54,401 nucleotides of DNA from Chloroflexia bacterium (GTDB lineage Bacteria; Chloroflexota; Chloroflexia; DTKN01). The position numbers and the translations under genes were made by a program. Under the pieces are notes generated by a model. The model saw only the letters and a program-made list of their open reading frames with translations. It searched no databases and was not told where the DNA came from. The stretch covers positions 1 through 54,401 of the forward strand of contig JAFGKG010000106.1 in the NCBI GenBank assembly GCA_016928715.1, written 5' to 3'. Positions 9,210 to 17,398 of the stretch are shown one piece after another. How positions within the stretch are numbered: position 1 is the stretch's first letter; the number at the start of each line of letters is the position of its first letter.

Positions 9210-12200
9210 ATGTCTCTGGTTGAATTGACAATCGACGGAAAAAAGACCTATGCCGAGGGGGGGACCTCTGTTCTGGAGGCCGCCCGCCAGATCGGTATCG
9301 AGATCCCGGCCCTGTGTTACCACTGCGACCTGCCGCCCAACGCGGCCTGTCGCCTATGTTTGGTCGAGGTCGAGGGTCAGCGGGTCCTGCAGGCATCCTG
9401 CACGCTTCAGGTGGCCGACGGGATGATCGTGCACACCGATACCCCCAAAGTGCAGCGGGTGCGCAAGCTGATGCTCGAACTGATCCTCTCCGAACACCCC
9501 AACGACTGTATGACCTGCGATCAGGCCGGGGCCTGCAAGCTGCAGGAACTGGCCTACCAGTTAGGGGTCAAGGAGAGCCGCTTTAGCGGCCAGACCCAGC
9601 GCTATCAGCACTGGGTCACGGACGACAACCCCTTTATTGTGCGCGACTATGACAAGTGCATTGCCTGTTGGCGCTGCACCGCCGCCTGCGCCGAAGTGCA
9701 GGGGCGGCTGGCGATCGGCAAGGGCTACCGCGGTTTCGAGGCGCACCCGGTGGCCGGGCTGGATGTCCCCTACGGGGAGTCGATCTGCGAGTTCTGCGGC
9801 CAGTGTGTGGCCTACTGCCCGACCGGGGCGCTGATGGAACGCTCGGCGGTCGGCGCCGGTCGGCAATGGGAGATGACCAAGGTCACCACGACCTGCCCCT
9901 ACTGCGGTGTGGGCTGTAATTTTGATCTCAACGTCAAGGACGGCCGCATTGTCAAGGTCACCTCCCATCCCGAGGCCGTCGTCAACGGTATGGCGCTCTG
10001 CGTCAAGGGGCGCTTTGGCTGGGATTTCGTGCACCATCCAGACCGGTTGACCCATCCGCTGATCCGCCAAGGGGACGATTTCGTCGAGGCCTCTTGGGAT
10101 GAGGCCCTCGATCTGGTCGCCCGCCGGCTGGGCGAGATCCGCGACGAGTCCGGGGGCGACGCCATCGCGGTGCTTGCCTCGGCCAAGTGCACCAACGAAG
10201 AGAACTATGTGCTGCAAAAGTTCACCCGGGCGGTATTGGGTACGAACAATATCGATCACTGCGCAAGACTTTGACACGCCCCCACTGTGGCCGGTCTGGT
10301 CACAAGTTTCGGCAGCGGGGCAATGACCAACTCGATCGCCGATATCGCCGAGGATGCCCAATCGTACTTTGTCATCGGTTCCAACACCACCGAGCAGCAT
10401 CCCGTGATCGCGATCAAGCTGCGCCAGGCGGTGCGCCAGCGCGGCGCGGTACTGATCGTGGCCGATCCGCGGCGCATCGATCTGGTCGACTATGCCACCC
10501 TCTTTCTGCAGCACCGCCCGGGCACCGACATCGCGCTGTTGAACGGGATCATGCAGGTGCTGGTGAGTGAGGATCTCTACGACCGCGCCTTTGTCGAGGA
10601 GCGCACCGAGGGCTTTGATGACCTGCGCGAGATCCTGGGCAAATATACTCCCAAAAAGGTAGAGGCGATCACGGGTGTGCCGGCCGAGGATATCGTCCGC
10701 GCCGCCCGCCTGTTGGCCGAGCACCGCCCCGGGGCGCTGCTCTATGCTATGGGCATTACTCAGCACATCGTGGGCACCCATAACGTCATGTCGTGCGCCA
10801 ATCTGCAGATGCTCCTGGGCAATATGGGCGTGCCCGGTGGTGGGGTCAACCCGCTGCGCGGGCAGAACAACGTCCAGGGCGCCTGCGATATGGGCGGTCT
10901 GCCCAATGTCTACCCGGGCTACCAGGCGGTCACTTCGGCTGAGGTCCAGGCCAAGTTCGAGGCCGCCTGGGGGGTATCCCTGGACAATAAAGTGGGGTTG
11001 ACGGTCACCGAGATGATGGGCGCCGCCGAGCAAGGCCGGGTGCGGGCACTGTACATTATGGGCGAGGACCCCATGATGAGTGATCCTGACCTCAACCACC
11101 TCCGCCACTGCCTGGAGGAGGCCGAGTTTGTCGTGGTCCAGGACATCTTGTCCACCGAGACCACGCCCTTTGCCGATGTCATTCTGCCGGCGGCCTCCTT
11201 TGCCGAGAAGGATGGCACCTTTACCAATACCGAGCGGCGCGTGCAGTTGGTGCGAGCGGCCCTGTCGCCTATCGGGGAGGCCCGGCAGGACTGGGAGATC
11301 ATCTGCGAGCTGGCCACGCGCATGGGTTATCCCATGGCCTACGCATCGCCGGCCGCGATCATGGACGAGATCGCGTCGCTTACCCCGATCTATGGCGGTA
11401 TACACTACGAACGCATTGAGGACATTGGCCTGCAGTGGCCCTGCCCGAATGCCGAGCACCCCGGCACCCCCTACCTGCACAAGGGCAAATTCAGCCGGGG
11501 CTTGGGCCGTTTTATGGCCATCGACCATCTTCCCCCCGACGAGCTGCCTGACGACGAGTACCCCCTGATGTTGACCACCGGTCGGGTGCTCTACCACTGG
11601 CATGGGGGCGAGATGACCCGCCGTGCGGCCGGCCTGGATGCCATCTATCCGCAGGCCCTGGTCGAAGTGAGCCCGGAGGACGCCCAACGGCTGGGCCTGC
11701 AGGACGGGCAGCCGCTTCGGGTGACCTCGCGGCGCGGCGAGATCGTCGCCACGGCCTGGGTAACCGAGCGTACCCAGCCCGGCGTCGTTTTCCTGGCCTT
11801 TCACTTTGCCGAGGCCGCCGCCAATTTACTGACGAACCCCGCCCTCGACCCGATCGCGAAAATTCCCGAATATAAAGTTTGTGCTGTCAAGGTGAGCCCT
11901 GCCTTAGGGCAGAGCCGGCAAGGAGGTGTGATCGTGGCCAAGCGTGTGTTGATCGTCGATGACGATCCCGACCTGGTCTTGAGCGTACGCATGATCCTGG
12001 AAGCCAATGGCTATGTGGTCGACGAGGCCGCCACCGGGGCCGAAGCTCTGGTCCGGATGCGGGCTAATCGCCCGGACCTGGTACTGATGGACGTGATGAT
12101 GGCCAACCCCCTGGATGGCTATTACACGACGCAGAAAATTGCCGATGACCCCGAGTTGTGCGAGACCCCCATCCTGATGATCTCGTCCATCGCCGATACC

Positions 12201-12314
12201 CAGTACGTGACCGCTTTTCCCACGGACCAGTATCTGAACGTCGTCGAGTTCCTCTCCAAACCGGTCAAGCCGGAGGATCTTTTGGCCAAAGTTCGCTTGT
12301 GGGCCGGCGAGTGA
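9210..12314 (+). CDS. fdhA: Selenocysteine formate dehydrogenase with NuoG-type N-terminus, fused in frame to a receiver domain
   Basis: Read through the UGA at 10272-10274 (residue 355), this gene encodes 1034 residues. The N-terminus is NuoG-like: [2Fe-2S] ligands Cys36, 47, 50, 64; a His96-Cys100-Cys103-Cys109 cluster; two [4Fe-4S] motifs (CIACWRCTAAC, CEFCGQCVAYC). The molybdopterin oxidoreductase part starts with CPYCGVGC (about 229), and the UGA sits in the HCARL-U-HAPTVAGL active-site motif of formate dehydrogenases. The catalytic domain ends near residue 895 (EYKVCAVKV), but no stop follows. The frame continues through about a dozen residues into a receiver domain with phosphoacceptor Asp961. 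A ribosome site (AGGAGG, 11921) and GTG at 11934 could also start the receiver on its own. FdhA function is secure; whether the fusion protein is made is open. Confidence 0.9.
10272..10307 (+). promoter_or_regulatory. Selenocysteine UGA codon and SECIS hairpin of fdhA (copy 1)
   Basis: UGA at 10272-10274 is followed by a hairpin at 10284-10307. The stem TGTGGCC/GGTCACA (one G-U pair) closes a GGTCT loop, the loop sequence of the classical E. coli fdhF SECIS, and extends through ACT/AGT past one bulged A. Confidence 0.85.
11934..12314 (+). other. Receiver domain at the end of fdhA, with its own possible start
   Basis: A CheY-like receiver domain of about 126 residues begins at GTG 11934, preceded by AGGAGG at 11921-11926. 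It has the acidic pair DDD near its N-terminus, phosphoacceptor in LVLMDVMM, and the conserved Lys in LSKPVKP. It has no output domain. Its NPLDG segment resembles ETPLAG in the receiver of the Lrp-type regulator downstream, so both may belong to one subfamily served by the kinase at 13508. It may exist as the FdhA C-terminus, a free protein, or both. Confidence 0.75.
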
Positions 12315-12485
12315 ACTTGTTGAGCAACTGCGGCGGCGAGAGTTCGGACGGCGACGAGTTGGTCGTCGTGGCGAACTGCGAGCCAGAGATATTCTGGCTG
12401 TAGCTGCCGCTGGCAGGCAACGGCTTTTAGAGCCCGCTGGCCCGGTCTGATTTGCCTGAAGGCGGCCCTTGGGTGGGCACGCCGC

Positions 12486-12535
12486 TATGACGGATTCCGC
12501 CGCGAGAAAGATGTTTTGCGGCGGAATCCGTCATA
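12486..12535. repeat. Perfect 18-bp inverted repeat
   Basis: Bases 12486-12503 (TATGACGGATTCCGCCGC) are exactly complementary to 12518-12535 around a 14-base loop. No T-run follows on the plus strand. It ends 12 bases before the -35 box of the next promoter, so it may act as a terminator-like barrier or be a dispersed palindromic element. Confidence 0.75.
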
Positions 12536-12547
12536 AACCGGCTAAAT

Positions 12548-12576
12548 TTGACAGAATCCGACAGGTGTGGTACAAT
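12548..12576 (+). promoter_or_regulatory. Promoter of the Lrp-receiver / kinase operon
   Basis: TTGACA (12548-12553) and TACAAT (12571-12576) are separated by 17 bases. Transcription would start near 12583, some 60 bases before the preferred GTG start. Confidence 0.8.
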
Positions 12577-12645
12577 GACGGCGGTATTCGTGCAAAGAGG
12601 CACAAGCTTTCGCAGTGAACGATGCGAGCCCCGTATGGAGATCAA

Positions 12646-13518
12646 GTGTATCACCCGGATGCTCTGGACCGACAACTGATCCATCTGTTGCAGCAGGACG
12701 GTTGAGCCCCCTTTGTCGAACTCGCCCGGGCGGTGGGTGTGAGTGAGGCAACGGTCCGTCGCCGCGTCAAGAACCTGCTTTCCCAGAAAATCATCGATGT
12801 TGTTGCCTGCGTCGACCCCTCCCGAGTGGGGTTAGAGGTAGAAGCCCTGGTCTTTCTGCAGACCGACCTGGACAAGTTGACCCAGATCGGCCAACAGCTC
12901 TGCGTGATGGAGGAGGTGCGCCAGCTTATCTATACCTCGGGCAGACAGGACCTGGTGGTCTGGCTAGCTCTGCCCTCGAGCGACCAGTTGCTCCCTTTTC
13001 TGACCCAGCGCATTGCCAGCATTCCCGGAATCAAGTCCACCCAGATTTCTTCTATTCTCCGGGTGGGCAAGCGGCCCCAGGATTGGTGCCTGCCCGACGT
13101 GGACCTGCCGCGGGCGCCGGCCTCCCCCGGCCCGCTGATCCTATTGGTAGACGACGACGCCGATTTCTGTGCCGCGGCCAAGATGGTCCTGCAGGTAGAG
13201 GGTTATCGTGTCAGGGCCTGCTGTGATGGCCGTGGGGCGCTGGCCTGTCTCCAAGACTGTTCCCCACAGCTCATCCTGTTGGACCTGATTATAGAGACGC
13301 CCCTGGCCGGTCTGGAATTGGCCCAGTCCCTGAAAGAAAGCGAACGCCTGCAGGGGGTGCCCATCCTGGCCGTCTCGGCCATCCGCTCCACCGAATGGGG
13401 AAACAAGCTGCCACCGCCGGAGCAAATGCCCTTTGATGGCTTTGTGGACAAGCCCATTGAGCCGGGAGTGCTCTTGGAGCAGGTAGATCGTTTGATCGGG
13501 GGCGGCCGTGCGCATTGA
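12646..13518 (+). CDS. Lrp/AsnC-type regulator fused to a receiver domain, with in-frame UGA in the HTH
   Basis: Reading through UGA 12703-12705 gives a continuous protein of 290 residues: an AsnC-type helix-turn-helix (PDALDRQLIHLLQQDG-U-APFVELARAV then GVSEATVRRRV), an AsnC ligand-binding domain to about residue 150, and a receiver domain with Asp213 in LILLDLIIETPLAG. GTG 12646 is preferred for its GGAG ribosome site; ATG 12622 in the same frame is an alternative. The UGA falls in the turn before helix 2, where family members often have Arg, so it may be a nonsense change of CGA. A SECIS-like hairpin follows, however, and selenoprotein genes lie on both sides. If UGA is a stop, translation could restart at GTG 12733 without helix 1. 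The gene overlaps the kinase gene by 11 bases. Confidence 0.65.
12703..12744 (+). promoter_or_regulatory. In-frame UGA with possible SECIS-like hairpin in the Lrp-type gene
   Basis: Fourteen bases after UGA 12703-12705 an eight-pair stem can form: ACTC (12720-12723) with GAGT (12741-12744), GCCC (12724-12727) with GGGT (12735-12738), a two-base bulge (12739-12740) and the loop GGGCGGT. The spacing fits bacterial SECIS elements, but hairpins are common in GC-rich DNA, so this is suggestive only. Confidence 0.35.
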
Positions 13519-15211
13519 TCGCTACGAATTCCCGGACGAACTACTTTACGATCGTCAGCACAACTGGGTCCGCCTGGAGGATGACGTGGTAGTGCAGGGG
13601 CTCACGGCTTATGCCTGGCAGTCGGCCGGCCCGGTGCGCTACGTCGAACTGCCCCGCCTGGGCCGGCAGGTTGTGCGCCGGGAGCACTTGACCACCGTGG
13701 AGGCCGAGGCCGGCGTCGTGCGTTTGCGCGCGGCTGTCAGCGGCGAGATCGTGGCCGTCAACCAACGTCTGCAGCAAGAGGTCGGCCTGATTTTGGAGCA
13801 TCCCTACGATGAGGGCTGGGTGCTCAAGATCCGCCTCAGCCTGCCCGAGGAAATAAAACGGCTGGACCGGCCACAAGAGCCCGTCTTTCGGGAATGGTTT
13901 CTGCTCAACCTCTCGGGCGAACTCTCCCGGCAGTTGGGCGGCCCGGAGTATGCCGTTCTGACCCTGCACCGGGACCTGGAGCAGACCTACAACCGCCTGG
14001 AGACACTCTACGAGGTCGCCCGGGCCGCCTCTTCCTCGCTGGATCTGGACGAGGTGCTCCAGGCTGTCGCCCAGCATACGGCCGAAGCTTTTGAGGCCAA
14101 GGGCTGTTCTATTCGCCTGCTGGACGAGGCCGGGTTGCAGTTGCGCATTGCGGCCGCTTGGGGCTTGAGCGAGCGCTATGTACAGCAGGGAACGCTGGCC
14201 CTACGCAGCAGCCCCTTCGACCAACAGCTCTTGCAGGGCCCTGCGGCCCTCGTTCAGGAGGTGCCGCCGAGCCCAATTTGCCCGGAGGACGAGCTTTTGG
14301 CCCAGGAGGGCATCGGTTCCATCTTGGGCTATCCCTTGATCGTGCGCGACCAGGCCATCGGTCTGATCCGGGTATACAGTGCCTCCCGTCAGCGTTTTGG
14401 CCAGCGAGAGACCGATTTTCTGCAGTCCATTGCCAACCAGGTGGCCATCTCGATTGCCAACGCGCTGGCCTACCGGGAATTGGCCGAGATTGACCGCGCC
14501 AAGTCGCAGTTTGTCCTCACTGTGACCCACGAGTTGCGCGCGCCGGTGGCTACGGTGCAGAGCCTGCTGCGGGTAATTACGGGGGGATATGCCGGTGATA
14601 TTTCAGAGCAGCAGCAGGAATTGATCGCCCGGGCGGAGCGCAGGACGCACTTTTTGCAGCAGTTGATCGACGACCTGCTGGACTTGGCGGCCGGCAAGAG
14701 CGAGCAGTTGTCCGAAACGCCCCACCAGCTCGTGATCAATCCCCTGGTGAAAAAGGTGCTCAACCAGTTGCGCCCCATTGCCGAGGGCAAGCAGCAGGAG
14801 CTGCGCGTCTATGTGCCGCATGAGCAATTGGCCGTGCTAGCCACCCAGGACGGTATAGAACGCATCCTGGTCAACCTGGTGGGCAATGCCATCAAGTACA
14901 CGCCGGAGCAGGGTCGGATCGAGGTGACTCTCGATCGTGCGGAGGACCAAGCCTGTCTGATCGTCGCGGACAATGGCATCGGTATTCCTGCCCAGGCCAT
15001 ACCGCACCTTTTTGAAGAGTTCTTTCGTGCTGAGAATGCCAAGTCGCAGGAACGGGATGGCACTGGCCTGGGCCTATCGATTGTCAAGAGTTTGATCGAT
15101 CGCTATGGCGGACGGATTGGGGTGGAGAGCACCCTGGGCCAGGGCAGTACCTTTACGGTCTACTTGCCCTTGCTGTCCGAGCCAGTGCGGCTTGGGGAAA
15201 AAGTGGTCTAG
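13508..15211 (+). CDS. Histidine kinase with degenerate H-protein (GcvH-like) sensor domain and GAF domain
   Basis: This 567-residue soluble kinase starts at GTG 13508, overlapping the regulator upstream. Residues 1 to about 120 follow the glycine cleavage H-protein fold closely (HNWVRLEDD, AGPVRYVELP, AAVSGEIVAVN, PYDEGWVLKI). In the VESVKA segment that carries the lipoyl lysine, the sequence is VEAEAG, so the modified lysine is replaced by Ala68. A linker and a GAF domain (about 165-320) follow, then HisKA with His341 (VTHELRAP) and HATPase_c (DNGIGI, GTGLGLS). H-protein-like lipoate carriers belong to some Hdr-like sulfur systems, so a sensor derived from such a carrier next to hdr genes is notable. 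The likely phosphotransfer partners are the receivers at 11934 and in the Lrp-type regulator. Confidence 0.85.
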   Translation: MRIDRYEFPDELLYDRQHNWVRLEDDVVVQGLTAYAWQSAGPVRYVELPRLGRQVVRREHLTTVEAEAGVVRLRAAVSGEIVAVNQRLQQEVGLILEHPYDEGWVLKIRLSLPEEIKRLDRPQEPVFREWFLLNLSGELSRQLGGPEYAVLTLHRDLEQTYNRLETLYEVARAASSSLDLDEVLQAVAQHTAEAFEAKGCSIRLLDEAGLQLRIAAAWGLSERYVQQGTLALRSSPFDQQLLQGPAALVQEVPPSPICPEDELLAQEGIGSILGYPLIVRDQAIGLIRVYSASRQRFGQRETDFLQSIANQVAISIANALAYRELAEIDRAKSQFVLTVTHELRAPVATVQSLLRVITGGYAGDISEQQQELIARAERRTHFLQQLIDDLLDLAAGKSEQLSETPHQLVINPLVKKVLNQLRPIAEGKQQELRVYVPHEQLAVLATQDGIERILVNLVGNAIKYTPEQGRIEVTLDRAEDQACLIVADNGIGIPAQAIPHLFEEFFRAENAKSQERDGTGLGLSIVKSLIDRYGGRIGVESTLGQGSTFTVYLPLLSEPVRLGEKVV

Positions 15212-15282
15212 GGTGTCGTTAGCGCGCGTGGGATTCAGGGCTTGGTGGAGCAAGCCGGGGTGGATTTGCCTTTGGATTTTCT

Positions 15283-15311
15283 TTGACAAATGCCGGACCT
15301 GATGATATGAT
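15283..15311 (+). promoter_or_regulatory. Promoter of the hdr operon
   Basis: TTGACA (15283-15288) and TATGAT (15306-15311) are separated by 17 bases. The leader before hdrC (about 95 bases) contains competing pairings: GAGCG 15348-15352 with CGCTC 15372-15376, or GCAGG 15352-15356 with CCTGC 15380-15384, plus GATC-AGGA-GATC at 15361-15372. Confidence 0.75.
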
Positions 15312-15413
15312 GCAGGATGGTTTTTGGGAAGCTTGTCCGCATGGGGTGAGCGCAGGCAATGATCAGGAGATCGCTCAATCCTGCCAGAGCCAAATTGGAG
15401 GAGGTAAGCATCG

Positions 15414-16016
15414 ATGAGCGTGGAACCGTTCGACTTGACGAGCACGACACGGAATCCCGGCTTTGCCAAAGAGGTATGGCCGGACAAGAGCAAGCTCTTT
15501 ACGTGCATCCAGTGCGGCACCTGCACGGCGTCGTGCCCCACAGCCTTTGCCATGGATTTCAATCCGCGTCAGCTATTGCGGATGCTCCAGTTGGGGCTGT
15601 ACGAGGATGTGCTCAAGAGCAAGACCTTTTGGCTCTGTACGACCTGCTACTCCTGTACAGTACGCTGTCCGCGGGGCATCTCGATTACAGAGACCTTTCA
15701 GGCGCTGAAACGTCTCTCCTTGGCCAAGGGCTGGGAGAAAAAGGGCGACAGCGCCCGCTTTTACGAAACCTTTATGGAGGTTGTGCGCCGGACCGGCCGC
15801 ATGCACGAGACCGAGACCATGATGCGCTGGATGTTGAACCCCAAGGTGCTGAAGGATAAACCCTTTCGGGCCTTTGGTTTTGCCTCTCTAGGTCTGGCCA
15901 TGCTGCGCAAGGGCAAGATGTCGCTGCTGCCGCCGAAAAAGATCGAGGGGGTGGACCAGGTCCAGGCGATGTTTGACAAGGCTGCGGAGATCAGGGCGCG
16001 GAAGGAGGCCAGGTGA
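15414..16016 (+). CDS. hdrC: HdrC-like subunit, two [4Fe-4S] clusters
   Basis: The 200-residue protein has two ferredoxin motifs, CIQCGTCTASCP (from about residue 31) and CTTCYSCTVRCP (from about residue 75), in the arrangement of heterodisulfide reductase subunit C. HdrC passes electrons from the flavin subunit HdrA to HdrB. The start has a strong GGAGGAGG ribosome site. The stop overlaps the hdrB start (TGATG), so translation is coupled. It opens the long operon that ends at the formate channel. Confidence 0.92.
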   Translation: MSVEPFDLTSTTRNPGFAKEVWPDKSKLFTCIQCGTCTASCPTAFAMDFNPRQLLRMLQLGLYEDVLKSKTFWLCTTCYSCTVRCPRGISITETFQALKRLSLAKGWEKKGDSARFYETFMEVVRRTGRMHETETMMRWMLNPKVLKDKPFRAFGFASLGLAMLRKGKMSLLPPKKIEGVDQVQAMFDKAAEIRARKEAR

Positions 16017-16882
16017 TGAAATACGCATACTATCCGGGATGCAGTTTGGAGACAAGCGCCAAAGAGTATGACGTTTCCTCGCGGGCCGTCTTTCGGGCCA
16101 TGGGCTCTGAGCTGGTGGACATTGAGGACTGGTGCTGCTGTGGGTCCTCCCCGGCCGAGGCGGTGGATTATTTGATGTCACTGGCTCTGCCGGCGCGCAG
16201 CTTGGCCACCGCCGAGAGGATGGGCTATGACACGGTCGTGGCCACCTGCAGCGCCTGTTACCTGAGCCTGTACCAGGTAGGGCCGCATCTCGAGCGTGAC
16301 CCCCAGGTACGGGCCGAGGTGGACGAGATACTGGAGGCGGCCGGCCTGGAATACCATGGCACCGTCAAGGTGCGGCACATGCTGGATGTCGTGGCCAACG
16401 ACTTTGGGCCGGAGGCGATCCAGAAGCACCTCAAGCGCGAACTCAGCGGGCTCAAGGTGATCCCCTACTACGGCTGCCAGACCGTGCGCCCCTACATGAC
16501 CTACGACGCGCCCGACCTGCCCATGACCATGGACCGCGTTTTGGAGGCCCTGGGGGCCGAGGTTATGCCCTATCACCACAAGACCCGCTGCTGTGGTGGC
16601 ATCACCATCACCTCGGCCAAGGACGTGGGCGTCAAGTTGGTCAGCGACCTGCTGGCCGCGGCCGAGGGCGCCGACTGCGTGGCCACGGTCTGCCCGCTCT
16701 GCCAGATGAACCTGGACGCCTATCAGGCCGACGTTTCCCGGGTGCTGGGCCGCCCCATCCACATGCCGGTGCTCTTTTTGCCCCAGCTGATGGGCCTGGC
16801 CTTTGACCTGCCCGCTGAGGAACTTCTCTTGAACAAGAACATTGCCTCGACCCAGCCGGTGCTGGATAAACTGGGCCTGTAA
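16016..16882 (+). CDS. hdrB: HdrB-like catalytic subunit, two CCG domains
   Basis: HdrB binds the non-cubane [4Fe-4S] clusters that cleave disulfides in heterodisulfide reductases. Both cysteine-rich (CCG) motifs look complete in these 288 residues: first YPGC, then CCCGSSPAE and CSAC; second YYGC, then CCGG and CPLC. The protein should therefore be catalytically competent, unlike many Hdr-like paralogues. ATG 16016 is preferred over GTG 16013 because it sits in the TGATG overlap with hdrC. The physiological disulfide or other acceptor in a bacterium without coenzyme M/B is unknown. Confidence 0.93.
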   Translation: MKYAYYPGCSLETSAKEYDVSSRAVFRAMGSELVDIEDWCCCGSSPAEAVDYLMSLALPARSLATAERMGYDTVVATCSACYLSLYQVGPHLERDPQVRAEVDEILEAAGLEYHGTVKVRHMLDVVANDFGPEAIQKHLKRELSGLKVIPYYGCQTVRPYMTYDAPDLPMTMDRVLEALGAEVMPYHHKTRCCGGITITSAKDVGVKLVSDLLAAAEGADCVATVCPLCQMNLDAYQADVSRVLGRPIHMPVLFLPQLMGLAFDLPAEELLLNKNIASTQPVLDKLGL

Positions 16883-16917
16883 ACAACGATCGGGAATAGC
16901 TGATAGGTAGGAAAGAT

Positions 16918-17289
16918 GTGAAACTGAGCGAAATTATTGACGCCATAGACGGTAAACTGCTCTTCAAGATCAAGCAAGACCCAGAGATCCAGGTTGCCGG
17001 CGCCTCGGACCTGATGAGCGACGTCCTGGCCCTGGTGGAGCCTGGGGCGGTGCTGCTGACGGGCCTGTGCAATCCCCAGGTCGTGCGCACGGCCGAGATG
17101 TCGGACATTGCCGCCATTATCTTTGTGCGGGGCAAATACCCGCCCAAGGAGACCATCGGGCTGGCCCAACAGATGGGTATCCCCCTGGGGACGACACCGC
17201 ACAGCATGTACGAGGCCAGCGGTCGGCTCTACCAGGCCGGTCTCAAGAGTTGCGACATCTCTTGTCGAATTTCCTGGGAGGGCGGCTAG
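16918..17289 (+). CDS. DRTGG-domain protein (first copy)
   Basis: A 123-residue protein starting at GTG 16918. It consists of one DRTGG-type domain, the small domain found in phosphotransacetylase N-termini and next to [FeFe]-hydrogenase and bifurcating-enzyme genes. The biochemical role is not established; a nucleotide- or metabolite-sensing role is usually assumed. It is a diverged paralogue of the protein at 18372. Both share the KLxEI N-terminus and a hydrophobic core around AAIIFVRG/AGIIVAEG and the MYxxxGRLxxxG tail. It carries two extra Cys near the C-terminus (CDISCRI) absent from the second copy. Confidence 0.75.
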   Translation: MKLSEIIDAIDGKLLFKIKQDPEIQVAGASDLMSDVLALVEPGAVLLTGLCNPQVVRTAEMSDIAAIIFVRGKYPPKETIGLAQQMGIPLGTTPHSMYEASGRLYQAGLKSCDISCRISWEGG

Positions 17290-17398
17290 GTTCTAAAGTG
17301 ATTTTGAAGCATGTCGTTCCTTCGACTTTTATCTCGATGATCTGGGTTTAGCCACAGCGTTTGGTTAGGCCGATCCATCAGGTGCTGCCGGAGCAAGC

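Larger units (their letters stand above)
12315..12645. other. Intergenic region with long hairpin and strong promoter
   Basis: Between the fdhA-receiver gene and the Lrp-type regulator I see no gene. The region holds an 18-bp perfect inverted repeat (12486-12535), the ACCGGCTAAA motif shared with the repeat at 9-85 (12537-12546), and a near-consensus promoter (12548-12576). Confidence 0.7.

Noticed and set aside
10272-10274. fdhA copy 1 as a pseudogene broken by TGA
   Set aside because: The TGA is at the exact catalytic selenocysteine site, with a GGTCT-loop SECIS hairpin; the same holds for 28385-28387.
9561-11804. A 747-codon open frame on the minus strand opposite fdhA
   Set aside because: It is the complement of a strongly motif-supported gene, lacks recognisable domains and arises from the high GC content. 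The same holds for long antisense frames at 2835-5363, 5364-7064, 19936-22011, 23201-24814, 28262-30196, 39078-40955 and 46835-48586.
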